Shown piece by piece: positions 1 to 7,122 of a stretch of DNA of 34,900 bases (its first letter is position 1; every line of letters starts with the position of its first letter). A program made the translations under genes and the position numbers. The stretch is from Chrysochromulina tobinii (Eukaryota; Haptophyta; Prymnesiales; Chrysochromulinaceae): contig JWZX01002582.1 in NCBI GenBank assembly GCA_001275005.1, positions 1-34,900 on the forward strand. The letters are read 5' to 3'. The notes beneath the pieces were generated by a model. It worked only from the letters and a program-made list of their open reading frames with translations. It searched no databases and was not told the DNA's origin.

Positions 1-2
1 TC

Positions 3-266
3 AAGACCGACGGGCGCCCTCTCAACGCGCGCATCGAGCTCCTCCAGGGCCCAAACAACAACAAGCAGGTCATCGAGCTCTACACCGAGGACGGCCTCGA
101 CCGGCCATTCTTCGCCATCCTCGAGACCCCGGGCTCGGGCAACGTCGTCCGCATCGTCAACACCGCGCCGATCGAGTTCCCCATGACCGCCGGCGTTGTC
201 CCGCACTCGATCAACACGGACATGTCCGCAGCCGACGTCGTCATCGGAGGCGACCTTGGCCGGTGA
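3..266 (+). CDS. Conserved algal protein of unknown function, C-terminal part
   Basis: The window opens inside this gene. The frame starting at base 3 is open and ends at TGA 264-266, giving 87 residues. The segment begins KTDGRPL and continues with an [10 protein letters not shown] stretch, then [18 protein letters not shown] and IEFPM. This resembles a conserved family in photosynthetic stramenopiles and haptophytes (pattern TDGRPL-x-A-x-IEL-x-x-GP-[DN]-N), often predicted to be plastid-targeted. I recall no established function. The regular hydrophobic alternation suggests a beta-rich fold. The next gene begins about 207 bases downstream on the same strand. The N-terminus and any targeting signal lie outside the window. 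The reading frame is well supported; the family link is from memory. Confidence 0.65.
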   Translation, partial: KTDGRPLNARIELLQGPNNNKQVIELYTEDGLDRPFFAILETPGSGNVVRIVNTAPIEFPMTAGVVPHSINTDMSAADVVIGGDLGR

Positions 267-472
267 TGTGCAGGCGGCGCGGCCCCGCGGCCGCGCAAAA
301 GGATTGTGTCACACATCAAGCGCGTGGCCGCGCGACGAGTTCCCTCGGGGTCTGGTTCCTTCGGAGGGGGTTGATATCGGAGTTTTCGTATATCTCAATT
401 AGGAAAGTGGAATCTCTCGCGTGCCTTCGAGAAGGGACTGTGAGAAGCTCGCCGACACTCTCCGTCCAAGTC

Positions 473-1111
473 ATGGTCGCTCACCTCTTCGCTCTCACGG
501 CCGCGCTCGTCTCGGGCCGCGGCATGCCCATCGCTGGCACACGGATGCGCACTACCGGCGCCGTGGCGCTCGCGACCCCATTCACATTCGATGGACGCTC
601 ATCGACCATCTCGCCATACGACAACACCAACTTCCAGCTCGCGCGCTACGGATCCTCGCCCGTCTACTCGCCCGTGAGCATGGCCACGTCCATGTATGGT
701 GGCGGCGGCATGATGAACAGCATGTACGGCGGCTACGGCGGCTACGGCGGCATGATGGGCGGCTACGGCGGCATGGGCCGCTATGGCGGCATGGGAGGCT
801 ATGGCGGCATGGGAGGCTACGGCATGGGCCGCTATGGCGGAATGGGTGGCTACGGCGGCATGGGCATGCGCTCGATCGGGTACGGCGGGATGGGCGGCTA
901 TGGCGGCTATGGCAGCATGTACGGCGGCATGGGCCGCTATGGCGGCATGGGAGGCTATGGCGGCATGGGCGGCTACGGCCGCTATGGCGGCATGGGCGGC
1001 TACGGCGGCAGCATGTACGGCGGCATGGGCCGCTACGGCGGCATGGGCAGCTATGGCGGCATGGGCGGCTACGGCCGCTATGGCGGCATGGGCGGCTACG
1101 GTGCCTACTAA
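473..1111 (+). CDS. Secreted glycine/methionine/tyrosine-repeat protein
   Basis: A 212-residue protein. The start at 473 is chosen because the chain then opens with a hydrophobic signal-like segment (MVAHLFALTAALVSG); the frame is open further upstream, but without a hydrophobic start. About 60 ordinary residues follow, and from about residue 75 to the end the protein is a low-complexity array of GGYGGM and GRYGGM units with no lysine or acidic residues. Such Gly/Tyr arrays occur in cell-wall, scale or adhesive proteins, where tyrosines can be cross-linked. Methionine at roughly every eighth residue is unusual. The repeat creates long open frames on both strands that are shadows. Export is inferred from the N-terminus. 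A bipartite plastid leader is an alternative. Confidence 0.7.
   Translation: MVAHLFALTAALVSGRGMPIAGTRMRTTGAVALATPFTFDGRSSTISPYDNTNFQLARYGSSPVYSPVSMATSMYGGGGMMNSMYGGYGGYGGMMGGYGGMGRYGGMGGYGGMGGYGMGRYGGMGGYGGMGMRSIGYGGMGGYGGYGSMYGGMGRYGGMGGYGGMGGYGRYGGMGGYGGSMYGGMGRYGGMGSYGGMGGYGRYGGMGGYGAY
743..1105 (+). repeat. Coding tandem repeat, Gly-Gly-Tyr-Gly-Gly-Met units
   Basis: Degenerate units built from GGCTATGGCGGCATGGG and GGCTACGGCCGCTATGG fill the 3' half of the gene starting at 473. The reading frame is kept throughout and only synonymous or unit-number variation is visible, so the array is under coding constraint. Confidence 0.85.
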
Positions 1112-1835
1112 GCGCCTGAGCGCATTCAGTACGGCTGACGCACATAGGTGCGGGCGGGCGTGGCCACTGATTTGCCCCATGAGTGCCCCCGAGTGCCGTG
1201 AATGGCTACTGATCGGCACTCATCGCCACCGTGTCCCATCGCTTCCGTGTGCGGTCGATGGCATCCAGAACTTGTGAGGTTTCGTTAGCCGTGGTGCTCA
1301 GGTGGCCGCCACGACGGAGCAGGCGTCTCCGTTTCTGGGGGGCATGGCATGCTGTGGCGCGGCGAGTCTAGGGAGGGATGCGGGGCATGCTGTGTATGGG
1401 GACTGCGCCGTGGTGCGGCGCCACGCCGCGATGCTCTGGACTGGCTCAGACTGTGTGACCGAGTCAAGGTGTGACCGGTGTCTCTACCCCGGGGAGTGCG
1501 ACCTGCGACGTTCGCGTAGATGTCTTATCGTGGCACTGGCAGTGGGACGCATCACTCAACAAGGATGTACGTGTTCTGCTGCGGCGTGGGCCTACAAAGT
1601 GCGCCCGCCGCGCAAGCCGAGGCGATGTATTGTTCGTTTGTACAAAGAGATAAAGAACGATTTAGAGACGACACGACTCGACGTCGGGCGTGTTACGACA
1701 GTGCACACAGTCTCGGGCCTCGCCATCTCGTGGGCGGGTCGGCGGTCGGGTACGATCAAACAGGATGATGCGCCACCGTGTCCCATCGAACTTAGCCAGC
1801 CCCGCGACTAGCCCGCGCCGTCAGCCATCCCAGGG
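1112..1835. other. Intergenic, no supported gene
   Basis: This 724-base stretch lies between the 3' ends of convergent genes. The open frames are short, arginine/cysteine-rich and without recognisable domains. The only structure I see is an exact 18-nt direct repeat (CGCCACCGTGTCCCATCG) at 1224-1241 and 1771-1788. Confidence 0.6.
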
Positions 1836-2615
1836 CTACGGGCGATAGTCCTCGTCGTCTTCGATCCCGTCGAGCAAGTCATCATCCTCGTCGTCGAAGC
1901 CCTCCTCGAACTCGACGACTAGCTGCTCGATGGTGTCCTGGACGGCGTCGAGCTCCTCGTCGGTGGGCACCTCAAAGGTGTCCTCCTCGAGCAGCTTACC
2001 CACCACGTAGAGAGGCTCGAGCGTCTGCAGGACGAGCACGCTCAGCTTGTCGTGCTTGAGCTCCGCCAACACCAGCGCCTCCTCGCTATCGTCGTCGTCG
2101 TCGCCGTCGTCGTCTGAATACTCAAGCATTCGCAGCGACTCATCTTCGATGAGCTCGAGGCCGGATCCGCGCGCAGTCATCACGACCGGTGTCTCCAGCA
2201 GCTCGATGTCTTTCGACGCGCACGCCTTGACGCACGCCGCCACCAGCTCGGGCGTCATGCGATCTTCGTCGAGAGGCACTAGCCGGCCATTTTGCATCTC
2301 TTGTGCGAGCGTGACCGGCACATGGACCGGATACAGCGCCCCGTACGTCTCGCCTTCGTATTCGAGGCTGGCCGCCATGAAGCACGGGAGCTCGCGCCCT
2401 GTGCCTGGCTCGAGCAGAACCACCTCTGGCGCATCGCTGCTGTCCTCATCAACCTCTCCTTCGTGCTGCATGCGCACCGCCGGCCGCCGCTGCTGTTGCT
2501 CCTGATAGCGTGAGCAGCGCAAGTGCCTCGGCCAGTGCACCACCGGAGCGGCGGCATGTAGCGCCGTTGTCGTGTAGGCCGTCGTCGCTGCCAGGAGCGC
2601 CGCCAGCGATAACAT
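1836..2615 (-). CDS. DUF3727 plastid-type protein
   Basis: A 259-residue protein. The ATG at 2613-2615 is chosen because it begins a hydrophobic leader (MLSLAALLAATTAYTTTAL) followed by an Arg-rich, acid-poor stretch, as in secondary-plastid targeting. The open frame extends upstream but then collides with the divergent gene. The conserved core is about residues 60-115: LLEPGTGRELPCFMAASLEY, then EGETYGALYPVHVPVTLA. It matches the DUF3727 pattern (Gly-Arg-x-Leu-x-Cys ... Tyr-x-x-Leu-x-Pro-x-x-x-Pro-Val) known from cyanobacteria and plastids. The rest is very acidic, with Asp/Glu runs near 170 and a tail ending DDEDYRP. Function is unknown. Family confidence is moderate to high; plastid location is inferred. 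Confidence 0.78.
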   Translation of the reverse strand: MLSLAALLAATTAYTTTALHAAAPVVHWPRHLRCSRYQEQQQRRPAVRMQHEGEVDEDSSDAPEVVLLEPGTGRELPCFMAASLEYEGETYGALYPVHVPVTLAQEMQNGRLVPLDEDRMTPELVAACVKACASKDIELLETPVVMTARGSGLELIEDESLRMLEYSDDDGDDDDDSEEALVLAELKHDKLSVLVLQTLEPLYVVGKLLEEDTFEVPTDEELDAVQDTIEQLVVEFEEGFDDEDDDLLDGIEDDEDYRP

Positions 2616-2799
2616 GATGACAAAGCGCCGGTGAAAGGAGGCAATCTCACCCGTTCTCCTCTGTTCTCCTTCACACAGTTTTCCCTTCTCACAGCACGTC
2701 CGCGAGCTCTCTGGAACCGACGTCAAACCAACCACAACGCCGCGCATTCCTCCCGCCTTCACACCTTTTTTCTCTGTGCGTAGCGATTTGAGAAAAGTG
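2616..2799. promoter_or_regulatory. Shared promoter of divergent DUF3727 and RING genes
   Basis: Only 184 bases separate the two start codons. The plus side has pyrimidine-rich tracts and TTCACA at 2758-2763, about 40 bases before the RING gene start. The minus-strand leader of the DUF3727 gene contains GGTGAGATTGCCTCC, which combines a donor-like GGTGAG with the GATTGC word of the introns described below. No experimental start site is known. Confidence 0.45.
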
Positions 2800-4692
2800 A
2801 TGCCGCCTGGACGCGAGCATAGCTTGGACCTAGACGACGATTTCGCCAGTTCTCTCCCAGTGCCGCCGAGGCAGCAGCCTGCGTTGCCCACCGTGCCGCC
2901 CACCACCAAGTGCAAGCAGGACCCGCAGCTCGTGCGGCGCGTCGTCGATCTCGCCAAGAATGGCGCGACACTCTCGGATATTGACGCCGCGCTGCACTCT
3001 GAAGGCTTCTGCAACTCAATCGGAAACAAATGGCCCCGGTCGTCAGACGGCGGGGTGCTCTCGCGTATCCTCTCTGCTGCGGGCATTGCCGTCCCAAGCA
3101 AGGGTTCGGCGCCGCCGCGGCCGCCTCGTCCCCCTCTGGAGGCCAGGCAGCCGATTGGCCTGCAGGGCAGCAGGACGAATCACGAGGGCCGCACAGACAT
3201 GGCCATCAGTAAGAAGCGCCCCGCTCCGTCAGCACCCTCCTCGGCGCCTCCGGATGAGGTTCCGAGCCGAAAGACGCCTCGTCCTGCTGTGAAGGACGAG
3301 GAGGACGCATTCCAAAAAGGCGGGCCATGCCCGCCACCGCCACCGTCGCCACCGCGAGCGCCGCTACATGAGCCGCCTCGGGCACCGCTACCACAGCCAG
3401 CATCATCAGTGCTGCCTGATGCGCCACCGCCGCTCTCGCTGCCAGCAGTGCAAGGCGGAGCACCCGAGGCGCTGTCGCCGGAGCATGCGCTGGCTACGGA
3501 CGACGAGGACGAGGAGGACGAGGAGGACGGGGCGCAGCAAGATTCACCCATTTCGCGACGGCTCGCTGCCGAGCGCACTGTCGCCCTCGCCCAGCCTCCG
3601 CCGCCGCCGCTGCCGTCGTCGACGCGACCAGCGCCGCTGGCCTCCTGGCGATTCGATTCAGACGAGGCAGCGATGGAGGCGGAGGTCGAGGCCGAGGCGG
3701 CCGCCGCAAGTGTAGCCGCAGTCGCAGCCGCAAGCGTATCCGAAGCCGCGGCAGCCGCGGAGTTGCCCCATCCGCGTGCGCCGGCGATGCCTACGCAGAC
3801 GGCTGAGGACGCTCACGACGATGCGGATTTTGCTGATGCGCGGCCCGTCTCGGCCGCTCGGGGCGGCGGCGGCCGTGGGACCGCCGGCCGCGGCGCTGCC
3901 AGCAGCAGCGGCGGCGGCAGCGGCGGCGGCAGCGGCGGCGCTCGTGGACGTGGCCGAGGCGGCGGCAAAGGCGGAGGCAAAGGCGGAGGCAAAGCGGTGG
4001 CGAAGGCGGCGGCAAAGGCGGCGGCGACAAAACGCGAGGCCGCCGAGCAGCGCGCCGCTACTGCGGCCGCACACCCCCAGAATGGCGAGCAGTGCGCCTT
4101 CTGCGGCGAGCACTTGCACCGTTGGGGCGCGCACGCGGTCTGCTCCGCGCCGTGCGGGCACACGTTTGGCGAGATTTGCCTGCGCCAGTACGTGCAGTAC
4201 GCCGTGCAGCAGCGGCAGACGGCGCAGTGTCCGAGCTGTAAGACGAGGCTACGCAGGGGGCTTGAGGACGTGCGCCGGCTCTACGTGGCCAACCAAGAGG
4301 AGCGACCCGACGACCCCGCCCGGCTGCGTCAGCGCGTCGATGCACTTGAGGCCGAGAAGCAAGTCGAGACGCGCGCGCTCGCAGCCGCAGAGGGCCGCGC
4401 TCGGCTGGCCGAGGCGGCGCTGCAGGCGCACCAGGCGAGGCATTCCACAACCCTCGCGGCAGCCAACATCGTCGCGCCGGTGGAACTCGCACCGGGTGGC
4501 ACATTCGCGCCGCTACTCCCACTGGAGCCTGCGGGCATCGACGCCGAGGTGCGCGAGACCGAGCGCCGTCCCGAGCGCGAGGCGGAGCGCCGTACCGAGC
4601 GCGAGAACGAGCCCGAGCAGCTGTGCACCGAGGTGGAGGCTTCGGTGGAACTAGAACGGAGTAGGAACAGAGAGAGAGAGATTCGTGACTGA
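2800..4692 (+). CDS. RING-finger protein (RFWD3/TRAIP-like RING) with HTH-like N-terminal domain
   Basis: A 630-residue protein starting at ATG 2800; the in-frame GTG further upstream is not a plausible eukaryotic start. Residues about 43-94 (QLVRRVVDLAKNGATL ... WPRSSDGGVLSRIL) resemble the helix-turn-helix-like segment of the large-serine-recombinase 'Recombinase' family. Residues 100-420 are Pro-, Ala-, Asp/Glu- and Gly/Lys-rich and probably disordered. A RING lies at 432-480: C432-x2-C435, then CGHTFGEIC, then CPSC (C477, C480). The CGHxFG arrangement, with Gly in place of one usual ligand, is typical of RFWD3- and TRAIP-type RINGs. An Ala/Glu/Arg-rich coiled coil follows (about 500-550). 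No WD40 repeats are present, so it is not a full RFWD3. E3 ubiquitin ligase activity is inferred. Confidence 0.75.
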   Translation: MPPGREHSLDLDDDFASSLPVPPRQQPALPTVPPTTKCKQDPQLVRRVVDLAKNGATLSDIDAALHSEGFCNSIGNKWPRSSDGGVLSRILSAAGIAVPSKGSAPPRPPRPPLEARQPIGLQGSRTNHEGRTDMAISKKRPAPSAPSSAPPDEVPSRKTPRPAVKDEEDAFQKGGPCPPPPPSPPRAPLHEPPRAPLPQPASSVLPDAPPPLSLPAVQGGAPEALSPEHALATDDEDEEDEEDGAQQDSPISRRLAAERTVALAQPPPPPLPSSTRPAPLASWRFDSDEAAMEAEVEAEAAAASVAAVAAASVSEAAAAAELPHPRAPAMPTQTAEDAHDDADFADARPVSAARGGGGRGTAGRGAASSSGGGSGGGSGGARGRGRGGGKGGGKGGGKAVAKAAAKAAATKREAAEQRAATAAAHPQNGEQCAFCGEHLHRWGAHAVCSAPCGHTFGEICLRQYVQYAVQQRQTAQCPSCKTRLRRGLEDVRRLYVANQEERPDDPARLRQRVDALEAEKQVETRALAAAEGRARLAEAALQAHQARHSTTLAAANIVAPVELAPGGTFAPLLPLEPAGIDAEVRETERRPEREAERRTERENEPEQLCTEVEASVELERSRNREREIRD

Positions 4693-5106
4693 ACAAGCTA
4701 AGGAACAAAGGAGCACAGAGACTGTGTGAAAGTTGTGCTGCAGCCCGCGCCTAACCCGCGCGGCCAGGCCGAAAGCGAAACGGTTGATCACGGCCCCAGT
4801 GGGCGGAGTTAGCGGAGGACGATCGTCCGACGACGCGGACAAGTTGTGACCGGTATACAGACTTCAAGGGCTACAGTGTCTCGCGACCGAGATGCAGTCA
4901 AACGCGCTACTGTAGTCAAACATGAAATCGTCGTGACGAAGAAAATGACGAAGCACATGTCTGTGGGTAGAAGTCTTTTTTTGACGGGCGACGCCGTTGA
5001 GGCGAACCGGTCGGAAAGAGAAACACGCCATCATTTCAGCGTCCTTGCCCGCCTCGCTCAACGGGGGTGAAAAGAGCCTGTCTTTGCGAGAAAAGCTCAA
5101 TCAGCC
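4693..5106. other. Intergenic, nothing recognised
   Basis: This 414-base gap lies between two plus-strand genes. Short open frames lack domains. It presumably holds the 3' end of the RING gene and the promoter of the K+ channel gene. Confidence 0.6.
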
Positions 5107-6375
5107 ATGCGAAGACACATGTCCATACGCAGTACTTTCAAGGCCAAGGAACCCCCGATCTCACACGACGGCCTTAAGGTCAAGGTTCTGGGCAAGCGCC
5201 GCAAGGATTTTTTCAGCACCTTCATACCGTCCATACTGCAGCTCAGCGCGCCGGCGCTCATATTCATGTCGTTCGTCATTTACATCTGCTGCACCCTCTT
5301 CTTCGCCTTCCTCTTCTACGCACAGGGCGCGGACTGCTTTGTGATCCCAACGAGACCGACGGCGTTTCATTACGAGGCGTTCTGGCTCTCGGTGCAAACC
5401 TTCTCGACTGTCGGTTTCGGCTCGATCTACCCCATTTGCTTTAGTGGCCACCTGGTCGTCGTATTCGAGTGCTTCTCCTCGCTCATCGTGACTGCGATCC
5501 TCGGTGGTGCCATCTTCTTCAATGTTATGTTGCCGCGCTCGAGGATACGGTTCTCGAAGCAGGCGCTCGTGGACGTGGACGTGCACCCGCGGACGGGAAC
5601 GTCGTATAAGATGATCACCTTCCGGCTGGTGCGCGAGTCGGACGCCACGATGCGCGACGCCAACATTCGCGTCCAGGCGCGCTTCATCGCCAAGGGAACC
5701 GACGGCGAAAAGGATGACTCGCAATTGACAGAGCTCAAGCTCAAGAGCAGCTACTACAACCTGCTCGAGCATTGGCAGGTGTGTCACACGATCGATGAGA
5801 GGTCGCCGCTCTGGCCAGTGCGCGACAATCTGCCTACGGCGCTCTCTGCGCTCGAAGTCTCCATTGTGTTCTTCGACGTCGCGTACAACCAGGATGTGCG
5901 CCGCTTCCACGCATACAGCCACAGGGAGTTGATCTTCGGCGCCACTTTCGACGTAATGGTGGGCAGGTCCTTAGAGCACGGGAAGAAGCTCCTCGAGATC
6001 CGGCACGACAAGCTCGACTCGTACACGCTGCACATCAATCCGAGCCCCGCGAAACCACCACCCCGCTCTCTCCGACTTCTGCTCAAGCGGGGGGCACGGG
6101 TCGAGGCTGATGACGCTCATAAGAAGGCGGCTGCGCCGTCTGCTGCGCCGGCCGGGGTGCAGCCTAGGTTGCAGTGGGTGCAGGTAGCTCCGGACGGAGT
6201 GGCTGGCGTGCACGCGGGCGAGGCGGTGGAGGTAAAGGCGAAGGCGTTCTCGACGTTGACGCCCGTCGTGAGCTTGAGTGATAGTGAGGCGGGGTCGAGT
6301 CCTAGGACGGGGTCGTGGACGCCACGAGGTGCAGATGCAAGGGAGGCGCCCGATGCAAGAGCCAGGACGTGCTGA
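5107..6375 (+). CDS. Inward-rectifier (Kir-type) potassium channel
   Basis: A 422-residue, apparently intronless membrane protein. It has two transmembrane helices (about 46-71 and 114-141) flanking a pore loop with the selectivity filter TVGFG at residues 101-105. Tyr is replaced by Phe, as in Kir6 channels. After TM2 comes PRSRIRFSKQALV, equivalent to the Kir linker that follows the inner helix. The immunoglobulin-like cytoplasmic domain (about 155-335) is recognisable: TFRLVRESD, LELKSSYYNLLEHW-like hydrophobic strands and HAYSHRELIFGATF. The last 85 residues are low-complexity. A slide-helix-like amphipathic segment precedes TM1 (KRRKDFFSTFIPSIL). Kir channels form tetramers passing K+ at plasma or internal membranes. 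The family assignment is secure; location and gating ligand are unknown. M5 is an alternative start. Confidence 0.92.
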   Translation: MRRHMSIRSTFKAKEPPISHDGLKVKVLGKRRKDFFSTFIPSILQLSAPALIFMSFVIYICCTLFFAFLFYAQGADCFVIPTRPTAFHYEAFWLSVQTFSTVGFGSIYPICFSGHLVVVFECFSSLIVTAILGGAIFFNVMLPRSRIRFSKQALVDVDVHPRTGTSYKMITFRLVRESDATMRDANIRVQARFIAKGTDGEKDDSQLTELKLKSSYYNLLEHWQVCHTIDERSPLWPVRDNLPTALSALEVSIVFFDVAYNQDVRRFHAYSHRELIFGATFDVMVGRSLEHGKKLLEIRHDKLDSYTLHINPSPAKPPPRSLRLLLKRGARVEADDAHKKAAAPSAAPAGVQPRLQWVQVAPDGVAGVHAGEAVEVKAKAFSTLTPVVSLSDSEAGSSPRTGSWTPRGADAREAPDARARTC

Positions 6376-7122
6376 TGCCGAGTAGATCTCGAGCCGTTCC
6401 GACGAGTCAACCGCAAGGTCAACCGCCGCAAGGTACCAGAGCATGGAGTGAAGAATCAGGTGCGTCTCGTGCACACGTGAGGGGGGAGGGGGCGTGATGC
6501 AATGCGTGTAGCGTGTTCTACTAAGTTATTTGCTGAAACATCATTGAGCATAGAGTATCATAAGGGTATCCAGAATCAACCACAACCTTAACCACAACCT
6601 CAGAGTTATCTGTACGAGCGTACGTATGTAAGAGCGGCGAGGAGTCGAGTGAGAGCGTCGGCGGCACCCAATCGCACCCGCCCTGGCGTGGTGACCCTCG
6701 CGGTAGGGCGGACAAGTAGGGCGGGCAAGCGCGCGGAACTGTTACGAAATGATACTGGGTGGCCGTACGCTTCCTGAGCTACATGTATCCGCTTTTATAG
6801 CTGTTTCACAGTGTTGTGAAGTTGTCTGCAAACGAAAGAAAAAGGCTTCCACACGTCAAGATGACATCATCAACGCGCTCCCCGACCTCCACGACACCAA
6901 CGGCAACACCATCCCCAAGATGGTTGAGTACGGCAGCTATACGACGAGCGCTACCTCCGCATCGCGCGCACCACATGCCCGGCTTCCCATGCGCCATGGC
7001 TTCCAATCCCGTGCCTCTAGAAAACACCCCTGCGCGGTGCCCAGACTGTGTCGGTGTGAACACACGAGCGGGCAGTAACAGTGCCGTGGTTGTCGCGACT
7101 GTCGTTCACACATTCACAGCCA
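6376..7122. other. Intergenic, no supported gene
   Basis: This 747-base stretch lies between the K+ channel and the SbcD-SbcC gene. Open frames are short and without domains. Two or three TTCACA words cluster near its 3' end (7105-7110, 7113-7118), just before the start codon of the next gene. Confidence 0.6.

Noticed and set aside
582..1219. Minus-strand Cys/Arg-rich and Ala/His-rich repeat frames
   Set aside because: They mirror the Gly/Met/Tyr coding repeat; the plus frame has a signal peptide and a sensible composition.
1302..1811. 169-codon open frame in the first intergenic region
   Set aside because: Mixed composition without motif, hydrophobic pattern or relative I recognise; not supported as a gene.
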